In this document: positions 23,373 through 36,235 of the stretch, in pieces | Layout of the letters: each line of letters opens with the position of its first letter | Numbering within the stretch: position 1 is the first letter of the stretch | Source of the DNA: Owenia fusiformis | Taxonomy: Eukaryota > Annelida > Polychaeta > Sabellida > Oweniidae | Direction: 5' to 3' | Assembly: GCA_903813345.2 (NCBI GenBank) | Contig: CAIIXF020000006.1 | Span: 26,791,936-26,855,935 of the forward strand | Length of the DNA stretch: 64,000 nt | Made by a program: the position numbers and the translations under genes | Notes under the pieces: generated by a model | What the model was told of the DNA's origin: nothing | What the model saw: only the letters and a program-made list of their open reading frames with translations | Databases searched by the model: none

Positions 23373-23667
23373 CGTGTGTTATACTCTAAAATAGACATGG
23401 AATGTAGTGTAACAAATATAAGTTGGACATTTTGCTGCTTTTTCCTTGCTTCTTGCTAGCTAAAACCTCTCTTTTCGTGACATATTTTGCAAAAAATGAA
23501 AGATAAGAGATTTGGTTTTTGATTTCCAAGCTGTACTTGCACAATATGCCTTGAAGTTTGGCAAGAATCACTGTTCAATGTCTTTATTCTTGTAAGCTTC
23601 ACATCAAATCTATAATCTCCAAGCTTCCCTTATATGTTGGTACAGTCCTCTATTTAACACACGATAA

Positions 23668-23695
23668 AGCAATGAATGAATGAATGAATGAATCA
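23668..23695. repeat. (GAAT)n microsatellite
   Basis: Five to seven GAAT units. Confidence 0.9.
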
Positions 23696-24304
23696 ATGTT
23701 GGGTGTGAAATATTTAGAAAGGGATTTCAGGTTCCTGGAATATGTAAGTGAATACCATCTATCAAGGGCTCATCTTATGCAATCCCTTGGTTAAAGTGAA
23801 AACATTAGCCCCAGTCATGTCATGCAAGTTGTATCTTAAGAACAAGGCAATTGATTTTCTCACATTTCTCTATCCTTCAGAATGTTCTCCTCTGCTCTTT
23901 TTACATTATTTCTGCTCTTTTCATTCTTGTTCATTTTAAGAGATGACCAATCATAAGATTTCAGCTTCGGAAATGAATTGATGTATCTCTAGGGATTGAA
24001 TCTACTATCTTGTAAATGGGCTCAAATTTTCATAAATATTTGAGAGATGATAACCCAAATATGAGAGATATTTTGCATTCTTGGATAATAGAGCCCAAAT
24101 GCACTATGCAGAGAGTATCCCAATGATCAAGGGTATATTTTCAGACTATCCTTGAATTAGCAAGTGTTGATACACACTTAAAGATGAGTCCATTTACAAG
24201 GGTTACAAATTCCAAAGTTCAATGGATAATGCTATTGCTCTCCCCTGGAGTTGTGCATCAAGATTCAGGAATAGCTAAAATGATTCCATCCTAAAGATAC
24301 TTAC

Positions 24305-24443
24305 AATTATATGGATGGTGACATATTGCATTTTCCCTGATACTCTGTAGTGTTTCATAGCCCCATCTTTTGTCAAATTCATCTTTACTTCCATCTAAAC
24401 GGACTACTGGGAGATTCCTAATATGTGGCCTTTCATTTGCTGA
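24305..24443 (-). CDS. Long minus-strand gene, candidate exon 2
   Basis: Clean boundaries: acceptor TGTTATTTTCCAG and donor AATT|GTAAGTAT. Only one frame is open, SANERPHIRNLPVVRLDGSK followed by DEFDKRWGYETLQSIRENAI and CHHPYN. Charged and aromatic residues mix as in a folded domain, with two cysteine/histidine-rich turns. In phase 0, out with one base. Continues exon 1 in frame. I do not recognise the family. Confidence 0.7.
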
Positions 24444-24479
24444 CTGGAAAATAACAATTACACAAGGAATTAACATGCA

Positions 24480-24600
24480 AAATGTCACTACCTGTCATTT
24501 GCTACAGATGACAACCACCAAAACCCGAACACAAACCACCAACTCCTAAACACCATTCACAAAAAAGATAGAGACTATGACAATATGTCACCACTTGATA
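24480..24600. mobile_element. Mini-element family 3, copy 3 (truncated)
   Basis: AATGTCACTACCTGTCATTTG start, CCACCAAAACCCGAACAC core; the right inverted end is missing. Confidence 0.6.
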
Positions 24601-24953
24601 TAAGAAATGCTAATGTGAATAAATTTGATTTTTTATGTTTTTGGTCTATGCATTTATAAAGACAATTAATATAGTCTCTGACTGAAAAACTTCAAGGCAG
24701 TAACTTGACGGAATGTTATCACTTTGTCGAAATTACAAGACTACAACAATTTGTTATCTAGAAGCCAAATTCTGATGCTGACAACAACTGCCAGTCACCA
24801 AGCAACAATTTTAAAACACATAATTCATATCATATGTGCTCATAGGACAAGGGTCTTGTATTCCCAATCTCAAATTTCCCCAATGATAAGTAAGGCCAAA
24901 CTGCCATCTTTATTTCTTTTGAATATTATTTTACATGCTTACAGTTACTGCAG

Positions 24954-25065
24954 TAGTCTGGCTACAAGTTCCTGGGAACCCCTGCCCCTTCCACTACTTG
25001 ACTACACTTACACAGGCGATGTGTAGTAGGAGGGGAGGGGGTAAAAAAGGCTTGTAGCTAGACTA
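24954..25065. mobile_element. TAGTCTRGCTACAAG mini-element, copy 2
   Basis: TAGTCTGGCTACAAG and CTTGTAGCTAGACTA are near-perfect inverted ends; G/C-rich centre. Confidence 0.75.
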
Positions 25066-25191
25066 TCGGTGCAGTTGTATTATCACTGACCTGGAAGCCA
25101 AAGATGTTCAAATATGCAAAAGTTTTAATATTTCTACTCAACAATATGAATTTAATGTTTGTATCAAAAGTTTTGGCATAATTGTTCTTAC

Positions 25192-25316
25192 CTCTTCAGA
25201 TCTATGACATAGGAGATTCCGGGTATCTTGGGAGATGACACAAAATAATGGGTCCCAGATTGCACGTGGAGTATTGCCATCAGCAAAGAGAGCATCATTG
25301 GTAGAGTAGTCCAACT
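25192..25316 (-). CDS. Long minus-strand gene, candidate exon 1 (first firm exon)
   Basis: Acceptor TTGTTTATTTTCAG and donor GAG|GTAAGAAC. The frame compatible with exon 2 reads LDYSTNDALFADGNTPRAIW then DPLFCVISQDTRNLLCHRSE E, entered with two bases, so at least one upstream exon exists. A second frame (SWTTLPMM...) is open but would hit a stop in the next exon. The gene these exons define would encode over 450 residues from 15 exons; no membrane span or known motif stands out in them. Confidence 0.65.
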
Positions 25317-25396
25317 CTGAAAATAAACAACAAACAAATTCATATAATGTAAATGACAAATTGCAGCAAGAGGATAACAAGGCACTTACAAGCAAA

Positions 25397-25455
25397 ATGT
25401 CATCACCTGCCATTTTTTACAGGCACCAAGCGCCAAACACAAACAGCCAAGACAG
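25397..25455. mobile_element. Mini-element family 3, copy 4 (partial)
   Basis: ATGTCATCACCTGCC start and CGCCAAACAC core; right half absent. Confidence 0.6.
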
Positions 25456-25550
25456 TTTGCTATTGACTACAGAAATGTCACTATCAATATTGACAATGGA
25501 ATCTTACTGTCGTTTAGGCACTCATCAGTGCATACACGGACAGAAATTTT

Positions 25551-25700
25551 TTATATTCCCAAACAGACTTGGCAAAGATCAAACATGCTTTTAACTTTGG
25601 TTCGAACATATAGATGGCAGCAAAATAATAACAACATAATTAAAGTAGTTCCGGCAAACACAATGAATGTAAACACAGCAGAAGTGGAGGGTTTGAACAT
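25551..25700 (-). CDS. Possible first exon with membrane anchor
   Basis: A 49-codon frame starts at ATG and reads MFKPSTSAVFTFIVFAGTT, then a leucine-rich run and HLYVRTKVKS. This is the profile of a short cytosolic N-terminus plus one transmembrane helix (signal anchor). It lies just upstream of candidate exon 1, but no good donor with the needed phase is visible, so the link is unproven. An overlapping plus-strand frame exists. Confidence 0.25.
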   Translation of the reverse strand: MFKPSTSAVFTFIVFAGTTLIMLLLFCCHLYVRTKVKSMFDLCQVCLGI

Positions 25701-25719
25701 CTGTCATTTTCATTGTTAA

Positions 25720-28700
25720 CTTTAGAATAGAATAATGTCAATACAAACTGCATACACCTTCAATATAATCAATGATATTGAACAAAAGGAATCGAGTTCT
25801 TGATTTCGAACTCATTCCAAGGGTTAAAATAAAATGATTTTATCTACAACCAGCATGTGCTACTGTAGTTATTGAGTAATTGTTTTATCTTCTTCGCTAT
25901 AACAACACTTCAGACGATTACGTTTATTAATGTAATAGTCAGATAATAGGAGACTAACATTTGGAATGAAAACACTCATTTCATCACTTTGGATAATGAC
26001 TGAAACCTGGATAGTGTTCTCGTCTCCGAAGGCCTCTCAGACAGTTTTCTAAGTATCACTCCATATGTTGAGTAGTTGAAAGGTTTGAGTTCTATGGTGA
26101 ACACAAATATGAATTGAGGAAAGCTATTTCCTCAGATAAACTACTTTCTAGGGTATGTTCCTAATAAAATATGAGCACTTGACTGTCAAGATCAGCTGAT
26201 GTCAGCTCCCTTCATATTCTATATAGATTAAAGGGGCAACAAAGATTATAGAGAGAAAATTCGAAAAAATTTATTTTTTCTCAGCTATCAGGTCAATATT
26301 TGGCTTAATTTCTTAAAATGTATGGGTAAACTATCAATTTCAGTATTAAGAAGTGTAAATTCAGTTCAAAGCTTCTATAAAGAATAACTTATATATTTTT
26401 GAGATCCACCACGTTTCAAGAGGAATTTCAGCTGAAATAATGTTCATCCAGGGGGTTTCTTTGTAGATAATAAAAATATATGTTAGTCTTGATGAAATAT
26501 CCAAACTTAAATATATTTTGACACTGGTCCATGATCGTTGAATGGCCCTCCTGCACTAATTGTTGCACCTTTAAGCAGACATAATTTTAATTTATGCTAC
26601 AAGTTAAATTACTAGTTACTAGAAGAATCTATTTTAGATAACTTGAACTTTTTGAAATGTGCCCCCCTCCCTTGGCAAAAGCTGGCTATTGCTCTGCATC
26701 ACATGTTTCCGTTACAAACTAGCAATATCATTCTAAAAAGGAAGTGTTGAAAGGCCGTGATCTCGCTTGATAAAATAACTCAGTTGTCTGCAAGATGTGC
26801 TCAGAAACAAAACAATCTGTGATCCTGTTCAAATGAAATATTTGCACAATGAAAAAAAGCAAACAAAAAAGATTCAATTTTCAATACTTCTTTTACAGAA
26901 ATTTCTGTTCACCATGTGTCATATCTGACTGGTTATTATGATATGCTAGACAATATACCCTCTTGGAAAACCGGGTTACAATCATAAATAAATTCCATTT
27001 ATTTGCCAACCATTTCTGAATAACTACTTTTGTTCCCTTCCAAAATAATAAAATATGAATATCACAACTTTTTGCAAGGGATTATCCAATACATTCTCAC
27101 CTGTGATGGATAACTCCCAGAAATCAATATACATTCATAAATTCTAAATCTACCTGTACATTTAATCTAAGATCTCTCATTATATTCCTGCCTTAACAAT
27201 AACCTATAGAGAATGATGTACAAGAAAAATTACAAACTAGCTCATTCACCTGGTACGCATCTGTTGTAACAATAAAGAGGAATGAGCTCCTATTGTAAGA
27301 TGTAAGTAATGAGAAATATGTCTCATTGTTATTCTATGTGATTAACAGGCTTAAAGGGAGTATAATGATGATGTAAATTAATGGTATGATTACATGGTAA
27401 TGTTTCACTTTATTGCCATATATCAACATAGAGAATAGTGACTACATTAATCTATTACAAAAATTGTTCTATATTTTATATCAGTACAATTATTAACAAC
27501 TAACTTCTTAGGGAGTCTAACCTCATGTCTAGGATTACCACAGAAGTGATGCTTACATCATGATAAAGCATGACATCTCATTTCTTCTCAGCCCTGAGAT
27601 GTTTCAGGTGAAACAGAAAGATGCTATGAGTATCAGAGTGTAATGATTACAGTTTTCTTGAACTGGAAGAAAAAGATCAGTCATTGTGTCACTTAGAAGA
27701 TATGAAAGTGAAAATGGTGTTATTGTATTATACTGTAAAGTGTATGTTTTCCTAAAGTCAGAATGTGGTGACTTGATAAAATTTATGTTCTCATCAACTT
27801 TGGAAGTATCTGTGAGACCTAGAGTAATGAGTCCCCACTAGTCTACCCGGACACATGCACACTCAGCAGCACAAGATGACGACAACATTTTTCCAAGTCT
27901 GATAAAAGCAAATTATTATGCTTTTTTAACTTTATACAAGCATTTATATTCTGATCAAAGAATCATCCATGATCTAAAGAGTACATATGGAGTCTAGCGC
28001 TTGCCCAGGGTACTCAATGTAAATCCTAACTAACAAGATTAAAGCAAAATACATCTATTTGTCAGCATTATAAAATCATTGTCATTCCATGCATAACAAT
28101 TCATTTGCTTCTAATAACAATGATATTAGAAATGACTTCATTGTCTGAGAATTATGGTCTGAATTTATTGTAGGTATCACAATTCCCCACATAGCTTGGA
28201 AATTCTGTTTCTTAGAGTGTTAACTTTTGATCTAATGTCATCATGTAAAAGCTACTAGGAGCTGCACCTAGTTGTAAGTTCTGTTTGACCATTTTTATAG
28301 TTACAGATACCATTTTGATATTTTTCATTTTCTCAATTCATCTTAGATTCAATCTAATGAATCCTAATAAATGAATAATAATAGGGTAACGCTACTGAAT
28401 CTAATATTTTTTCAAAATCTTAAAGTATTAGCTGCACTCTCCAAACAATCATAATTTCCGTTGGCATTCACAGAGACATTTTACATGCTCTTTTGGGGTC
28501 TGGTTATGGAAACTGGCAACTCTGTGTTTAGAAAGAACAGTAACCTTTTGTTTTGCAGCAGATAAAATTCCTGCTAAACTGAAATACATCCTAAAACATT
28601 CCTAACATGCAGTGAAACCAACAAACAATGAACAGTATAGTGTTGATGCCAATATTCTATGTGGATGTATACCATTGCATGTATAATGTCAGATGCATAT

Positions 28701-30190
28701 CAATATCTAACTGTGGGGGTAATGGGGTAGAGGATCATTGAAATCATTAATGCTTATTTTGTAAACCAGGGGATCATCAGTTTCGAAGTCCTTATTTTCA
28801 TCTCAACATAGTACAACCAAACCTTTCAGTTATGATCAGGTACAGAAACAAATTATGCTCAGTAAAATGTTTATACCAACAGAGAGGAAACAAAGAAGTT
28901 GTGGTGTTTACCTGGATAAGTTTTATTGTATTGCTAAATAGTCATGATGCCTTTCATGAACAGTGTTTATGTTATTGCCCAGTGTGAATGTTGTTGTTAT
29001 TTATGTTATTGTTATTTACATTGTCCAATATGCTACATGATCATAGGTGAATGACTGAATGTTTTTATATCTCTCACACTAACTATTCATATTTTTTAAC
29101 TTTAATTCACACATAAAAAATAATAAATAAAACATAAAAGACCCAAAAAATATTTTTCATGTTCATTGTTGATATCATGTTCGAATAACAGAAGTTCTAA
29201 AACCCAAAATATTTCACTTCCTGATTTCGGAATTTTAAACGATCAGCAAACTTTGTGGTGATACAGTGATCAGGAATTTCAGGAAAATAATTTGTCAAAC
29301 GGTCAGTCTGATGTAAACCCCCGAGAAATAGCTCAAACAAAAGTTTCTATTCTCTAATAACATAGGGGGTGTAACTGTCAGTGTGGGATCAACAACCTCT
29401 ACTCTATATTGTATGAGATAAAGCATTAGATAAAGGGACCCTGATAAATCAGAATCTCGTCTATTACATCATTCAGGGTGATTTTAATTTTGCGTGACAG
29501 AAGAAAGTACTTCCCTGATTATTTTTGAATTATTTTACCTATTATAGCTACTATCAAATCCACAGATGGGATGTCCCAAAAATAAAAATCCCAAGCACTG
29601 TACTAAATAGCTGAATTCTTAAAAACTACAAAAATCTCCAGGAAAATAATCACTCACAATTCCTACTGTTTGTTTGACTATGATTCCAAAATATCTTATA
29701 TTTTTCATAAATAACATTGTTATTCAATCCATGCCACCAACATTACATTTTTGTCAGGTTTGTTTAAGTTTTATTATATGTTCTCATATTTTATAGGCCA
29801 ACTGCTACAGAATGTAATTTAGAGAGGTACTATTGCTAGTAGTGCGTACTACCTGATGTGAATCTTTAAAACGTATTCTAGAATTTTTCAATTGATGTTC
29901 AGAAGCCATATGCTGGCATAATTTTAATATCACAAAAAATCATGAAGTGAAACTTGATATTTAAAGTACTTTTTCCTTTAATTTGGTACATTCATCACAT
30001 TGAAGCAAAGTGAAAGCGAAATTAATAGTAATTCATTGTATGACCAAGACAGCACAAGTATTCAAATCTTGAAATTATACTTGTAAATGTAATCTCTTTT
30101 ACTTATCAATGTTTTCAAGTAGGGTCTTCACTTATCCCTTCTAACAAATTTCTAAATTCCAAATTTTATTTGAAATAATTGTTCAAAAGG
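25720..30190. other. Gene-poor AT-rich stretch
   Basis: No exon with paired splice sites seen. A copy of the TCATGATAAA/CATCTCATT repeat lies at 27559-27615. Otherwise unremarkable. Confidence 0.45.
27559..27615. repeat. Dispersed repeat (TCATGATAAA..CATCTCATT), copy 3
   Basis: Matches 14789-14845 directly and 5276-5330 inversely. Confidence 0.55.
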
Positions 30191-30199
30191 AATATAATA

Positions 30200-30374
30200 C
30201 AGTAAAACCTGTCTAAGTTGAACACTTTTGATGCCTCAAAAAGTGTTCTATTTGGGGGGTGCTCCACTTATAGAGGGTTCATTTAATATTAAATCAGTTG
30301 GTCTTGGGACTGAAGTGTTCCACTATACAGATGTGTTCCACTTTAAGAGGTGTTCCACTTTACAGCTTTCACTG
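30200..30374. mobile_element. TA-flanked 175-bp MITE
   Basis: CAGTAAAACCTG at the left, CAGCTTTCACTG at the right, each next to TA. The interior repeats GTGTTCCACTTTA. Fits a Tc1/mariner-type or related MITE. Confidence 0.55.
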
Positions 30375-31520
30375 TACATATATAAATGGTACAATTCAGC
30401 CTCCTTATGGAATCCCTCGGAAATCATCCTTAAATTTCACATGAAATATATAATCTCTAATAAGAACATCTGAACATCTGAAATAACACTGCAAACATAT
30501 CACACCTTATAAGTGGTATATCAATAACTTTTCATCACCTTCAATCTCAAGCTAACAGGCAATATTAAAGATATTTATTATCAACACTTCAGTTTGGATC
30601 CTGTTAATAGGTTTCATTCACACCTATGAACTAGAGTTTGACTTATTAGAAGAACTGCTGGGATTGAGCCGATTTTGCATGCAATTTGATATTTACATGA
30701 TAATGGAGAGATCACTATACCAGTGGTCTCCCCAGCATTATATCAAGTGGGCGCAGCACCTACCTGTGATTTTGAAAACAGTCTTGCTCCCACCTGAAAA
30801 TCCATTTGCATCCACTTGAAAATGAGAAAAATCATGACAAATTGTCATATTTTGACCAATTTTGGTCCAAATTGTGAAAATGAGAACTTTGCACCCATCT
30901 GAGAAAAAATCCTGGGGAGATCACTGTATACTGTGAAAACCATGGAGAGACAATATTATTTAGAACCCAGCCCGAAAGAAAAATATGACAAGTCAGCAAT
31001 TACCACATATTATTGAATAGAGATTTTTGAGTCTGTGTCTTAAACTGAACACGAAAAAAATGACTTGAAAGTCAAGTATCTCAGAATTCAAAATTTTATC
31101 TTTCAAGTGGAATAAACCATTTGAATAAAATAAAGACAATTTTTGAGTATATTTTAATAAAAATCTCTGTTCAAAGAAAAATGACCCTAGCTATTGAAAT
31201 AGAAATTTGACCTGAGCATATTAATATCTGGAGTTATAGCTTGACTTGCCTACAACCATACGAGAACCTAGATAAGTCTTGAGAAAATCTGAGTAATACA
31301 AGACATGACTTATGTGTCACAAATGAATCGATTCAGGTCCAGAAAGATTCATCCATCAGATATCACTACTGTTTTCTAATCCCGATAAATCTCATCATTC
31401 ATAGTAGCCTGATCAGATAATCAATAACTAGTATGGATGAAGTAAAAAAACAACCATTAAACTGTAATACTATTTGATGAGGATTTTGAGTTCCTAAACT
31501 ATATTTACTACTATAGCGAA
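30375..31520. other. Non-coding stretch
   Basis: Contains a GGGCGCAGCACC / CACCTG.GAAAAT repeat fragment (30745-30915) in which CACCTGAAAA and CACTTGAAAA recur; no gene. Confidence 0.4.
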
Positions 31521-31529
31521 ATCTTATCA

Positions 31530-31778
31530 AGTGCGCTCTCTCAACAGGATTTTTTGTGGGGAGTATTTTTTAACAAAATATTTAATGATTTTGTTACTTA
31601 GTGTGCAATATTTTAGAATTATTTGTATAATTTTGTGCAATATTCCTAGTTTTTAAGATGTTTTACTTTTCGTTGTAACATTTTCTGAGGCATGTATTGA
31701 ATCTATAGATGAGCATTATTTGTTATGAAATACATGAAGGCGTTGCATCTCAGAGATTTCAATTTAGAGAGAGCACTG
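31530..31778. mobile_element. Short inverted-repeat element
   Basis: AAGTGCGCTCTCTCAA and TTTAGAGAGAGCACTGCAA are inverted ends about 250 bp apart. A donor-like GTAAGT just beyond (31833) is not supported by other exon signals. Confidence 0.5.
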
Positions 31779-32293
31779 CAAGACAATGGCTAAACAAATG
31801 AATAGTATGAACAACTGCAATGATAATGATGGGTAAGTGTATCTATCCATATTGGATAAACAAGATAAATGACACTACAACATGTTCCTGCCAATTATAC
31901 TGAAGTAATAGTACTTTTGCTTTCAATTTATTTGACATGGATATCATAATTATGTGCCTTGGCCCATTGAGGCAAATACTCCTACATGATTGTTATATAC
32001 AGGGGCCAATAATCCATTGCCTTGGCGATTGTATTGTTATAAAATGATGTACTACAATGAGGTTGATAACAAAACCTTTAAACCTAAAATATTATATACA
32101 GAAATGGTATAATATTGAAAATACTACAATCTGATTTGTGATAATATACAAGGGGCGAACCATATATTCTGATAAAAATGCTCTCATTTTGTGATTTTTT
32201 CACATATTCCTTTCATTTTTTCAGAACATGTAGATTATGTAATTACACACACGATGCTAAAATATTTTAGCTGTATCTTAGATTAATTTTGAA

Positions 32294-33062
32294 ATAAGGT
32301 TGCCATGGTAACCTGTATTTAGGGTAGGCAGGTCAGTTAAATTATAATGTCTAAAATAGATAAATATGTTAATTTAATCATTCCTCGGTACCTATTTTAA
32401 GCAGATCAGACGCATCTTCCAGTCATTGTCAACTATTCATTGATCTGTCCCATACCCCTGTTGCCCGTGTTTGATAATCTATACAGTGGGATAGCTATCT
32501 TTTCATAAGTAACATCTCAATTTATCGTAGTGTTATTCTCTGTTCGCAAGCTCTTCTTGCAACCAGATTGTGGATGATCTTCAACAGTGACCATGCCTTC
32601 CTCTTTACAATACTACCTGTAGATTCTTTATGCAGATATAAGACCTTGCCCATGCACTTTATGAGTCCATGTATGTCTCTGACAGTGTCCTCTTATTTAT
32701 TCTTGAAAGAAAATCAAATCTAATGGTATTCCCTAATATATCCGTTAATGTGACACTCTGCATCAGCCACATTAACCTAATCTGACAATTTGATTTTTGG
32801 TGTGTCTCATAACATGTGATGTCAATTGGCCCATTCTGTCCTACAATGCTATTGTGATTTGTTGTGATATTATAGTGAGCACATATAAACATTTGTTTAG
32901 CAACAAACAACGAGTAACAATACCAAACTTTTTTAGAAAAAATGCATGATTTCCGCATGCTTTAAAATAATTAAAATAACAAGTTATTTTGATATTTATA
33001 TGTTATACTAGTAATTAAATTGACCTGCCTACCCTTAATACAGGTTACCTTGGCAGCCTTAT
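32294..33062. mobile_element. DNA transposon with ~50-bp inverted ends
   Basis: Terminal stretches ATAAGGTTGCCATGGTAACC... and its inverse match over about 50 bp (32294-32345 / 33012-33062). The interior holds broken minus-strand frames (32659-32958; WSLLKIIHNLVARRACEQ near 32560) that may be remains of coding sequence; family not identified. Confidence 0.65.
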
Positions 33063-33449
33063 CTCATTGATTCAGAATTTCAGAACTTTTCTTTTCAAGA
33101 AGCCAAATTGCCAGAACAACACAACAATGATAGCAATATGACATTCTCATAATATTTGACATTTATCAAGTTTGGTTCTTGAGTACTAAATATGATTAAT
33201 GAATACCGTACATACATCATCATAATGTATCTATCTTCGAAATGCTAAAATGAAGAGCTAACATTATGAGGATAGTTTTGGTACTATACTAGTCCGTAGC
33301 CAGGATTTGCCAAGGGGGGGTTCAGTTTTCAAAAATTTCCAGGGGGGGTCACATTTGACAAATTTGGCCCAAATATGGCTAAAATCACTTGAGAAGTGCT
33401 CAAAATGGTGAAAAACTGCATGATTTTGAAAGAATTTTTGGCTAGGGGG

Positions 33450-34156
33450 CAGGGTGGAGCATAAGGAACATTTTTGTGGTGGTCAAACGGACCAGCTCAA
33501 GAGGTCTTTTAGGTGGTCCGTTTGAAAATTAACTGGTCACATTTGGGCACTGAATTTTAAAACCTACTGGTCCATTTAAAAACTAACTGGTCCATTAATA
33601 CTTTGAAAAGAACAAATGAGGTGAGATGTAATGTTCTTTTCCCACTGAGGAAGAAACGCTCGTCTGCGCTTTACAGCGTCATATTCAGCATCATACTGTT
33701 TCTTTTTGTCAGATTTCAATTCATCCGCCGTCCGTTTTGCTGTTGTTTTATCCTCTGACGTTTTTTTGTTGAAAATATCCCATATTGGCATTTTTGTCAC
33801 ATTTTTAAAAACTTCTCTCGATAAGAACATCTGAGAACATTTCCAAGTATTTGATTGGTTGACTTTTCCCTACAGCGAGCTTTGAACACTGAACGAAACT
33901 ACTTAACAAAACTACATTGAGAATGCAAAAAATAAATATTTATTTTTCGAACATTTTACGACGAAATAAGTAAATAAATTCTGAAGATTTTATTTTCATT
34001 TTTACATCAAAATACAGGTGGTCCGTTCATTTTCTCAAAACAAAATGCCATTCAGACATTACTGGTCAAACGGACCTGTCACATTGGATAAAGAGGTGGT
34101 CCGGTTCAAAAATAGCTGGTCATTGGCCCCCGGGACACCGGTTATGCTCCACCCTG
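33450..34156. mobile_element. hAT non-autonomous element (707 bp)
   Basis: Ends CAGGGTGGAGCATAA and TTATGCTCCACCCTG; exact 8-bp target duplication CTAGGGGG (33442-33449, 34157-34164). Interior repeats ACTGGTCC and GGTGGTCCGTTT. Nested in the CCGTAGCC repeat, hence younger than it. Confidence 0.9.
33576..33830 (-). pseudogene. N-terminal transposase-like fragment inside hAT element
   Basis: An 84-codon frame on the minus strand begins MFLSREVFKN and continues MPIWDIFNKKTSEDK...YDAEYDAVKRRRAFLPQW. The basic, lysine-rich N-terminus followed by R..AFLPQW resembles the start of hAT-type transposases; DDE and dimerisation regions are missing. It is probably the surviving 5' coding piece of the parent. 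Confidence 0.4.
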
Positions 34157-34199
34157 CTAGGGGGGGACCCCTGCTACGGGCCTGCAGTAGTTCTAAGAA

Positions 34200-36230
34200 T
34201 AAGATGTGAAGATTTTCTAATAGTTTGATTTTGTTTCTTAAAAGAACGCTTCACTGGAGTATAAAGTTGTAATAAGGGCCCACCCCCTAAGCGCCTGCCC
34301 CCCTTCGATAAGTTCAGTTCAAGAAATAGTGAGGAAAGACCAAATATTAACACCTACATTAAGAAATTCTTAATTCTAAAGAAATCAAGAAGGCGACAAA
34401 GAGTACTAATACTAAAATGCACTAGGTAAGGTAAAAATACTGCTCGGTGTAAACCAGGCTTCAAAGGTTGCAATATCTAGCTTTTGAATCAAAATAAAAC
34501 AGATCATTCTATAAAGAGGAAAAACATGAGTGCATATGATGAAGATGAGTAATATGTCCTCAGGTTAATCTATGACAATTAAATGTCACACTTTCTATAT
34601 GTATTATAAGGCAAGTGCCCAATTATACTTGCGTGCATGATAAACTGACCCTGTGATCAATGATACATAATCCTGTAAAGCCTGTGCAAGCAAAGTCATG
34701 GATATTCCTATGAAAACAAATATTTTTTCAATTTTCAGAAAAATTCTTAATTTTACCTGACAATATAACAGTTTTGCATCCTTCTCGATGTGCCACGCCT
34801 ACCCTGAAGTGTGCTCATGTGGAACATCACTTATCATTATCAATTTTTGACCCGAGTCTTACATAAATAACCTGCCTCAATAAATTCTTGAGTATTTTAG
34901 GATTCTTTTTAAGTTACTGAATCTCTGAATTGGCGCAGAACGAAGAAATTTTTGTTTTTTTCAATTTTTCAAGCTGGCAGTTTGGCTTTGGATGGGGAAT
35001 CCCCTAATGACATCCGGGTATGGTGCTTTCACCAGATTGCTGCAGTCTGTAGGCATAAAATAGCTGTAGTTATTTGAATGCAGTCCCGCCGATTCAAGAA
35101 GCAATTCAAAGTATTTACACATGGTGATCATCTATATTAGCGTTAATTATCTCCATTTACCATGAACAAGTTGATTTCTCGCGCCAGTACAGTGCAGGGC
35201 AAGAGGTTAATCGCACGCTCTCTAATTATGATCATTCCACACGGACGGTCCTGCGGTAAAACATTCTGCAGCAACCCTGTTTAGCCATATATATTTGCTA
35301 CAAGAATTTTTATTGGCTAAATAACCGGGAGAAAAATATATTTCACGAATCAGATTGATCGTTATTTTACGCTGTTACAGTGCTGGTATATATTAATTGA
35401 TCAGTCGTTTAATTGGCATATCTTCTTGAATTTTAACATTTAATACCCCAAACTCCAACAAACTGCAGAAAAGTATACACCATAAATCATATTTACCAAA
35501 ATGAGTGTCACCAAGGCTTCACACCAGCATATACATAATGCATTTGTCACAAGTTTGAGCTGAAATTTCGCCAAAATGAAGTAGGCTAGAGGTAGTCTCT
35601 GCCAGGTTTGTTTACTGTGGTAAGCTTGTAAGTGCTCAGAAGCAAATAATTCATATGCGCAAAATAATCAAATAATCTGATTGGTTTAAACTTTGCTGCA
35701 CATGCGCGAAATGTGTGCCATGTTTTTTTCTAGTGATTTCGTTTCATTTCATGGAGTTTGCCTTTCAGTGTAACTTCCGCAAAAATGTTTTTGATTTTTT
35801 TTGTTGTTTTTTGTATTATTTCATCGGTACATATAGGAAATATGATTTTTGCGTATACGATACGTAAGATTTGTTGCAGTTTTGAGTGAAGATGAAATAA
35901 ACTGCGTAAAAATCGCAAAAAAAACTGCGTTAACGCGAACTTAGCATTAATTTTGCCTGTTGTTTTCATTTATTTAGCCTGTTGTGAGATATTCTTGTGA
36001 AGAAACCCCTGGCGGAAGTCTTAATTTCTAACAAGTTAGTGTTGAAGTAACCCCATTTGGGTGTATGGACATTCAGAAGAAGACAATTGTCAACATACAC
36101 ACATAATTCAATGTGGCAGGTGAGTGTAAGAATGAAAGAATGACTAAAAGTCAGATACAAACCAGTCACAAGCCAGCTACCTTTTATATGTGCTCTTTGA
36201 ATTTTTCTTTGATATTGTTTTCAATTTTTT
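34200..36230. other. Gene-poor stretch
   Basis: AT-rich. At 35163-35258 a GC-richer block is open on both strands (plus MNKLISRASTVQGKR; minus ending REINLFM before GTAAAT); no consistent exon model. Confidence 0.4.
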
Positions 36231-36235
36231 CACTA

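Larger units (their letters stand above)
33290..34195. mobile_element. CCGTAGCC-type repeat split by a hAT insertion
   Basis: Left part 33290-33449 begins AGTCCGTAGCCAGGATTTG and matches 3366-3600; right part 34157-34192 ends TGCTACGGGCCTGC. The hAT element at 33450 sits between them. Confidence 0.7.

Noticed and set aside
31786-31832. MAKQMNSMNNCNDND frame with GTAAGT donor as a first exon
   Set aside because: Asparagine-rich low complexity immediately beside an inverted-repeat element, and no downstream exon in phase was found.
32659-32958. Minus-strand 99-codon frame as a host gene
   Set aside because: It lies wholly between the inverted ends of a transposon.
35163-35285. GC-richer block with plus-strand MNKLISRASTVQGKR frame
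   Set aside because: Both strands are open and neither has convincing paired splice sites.
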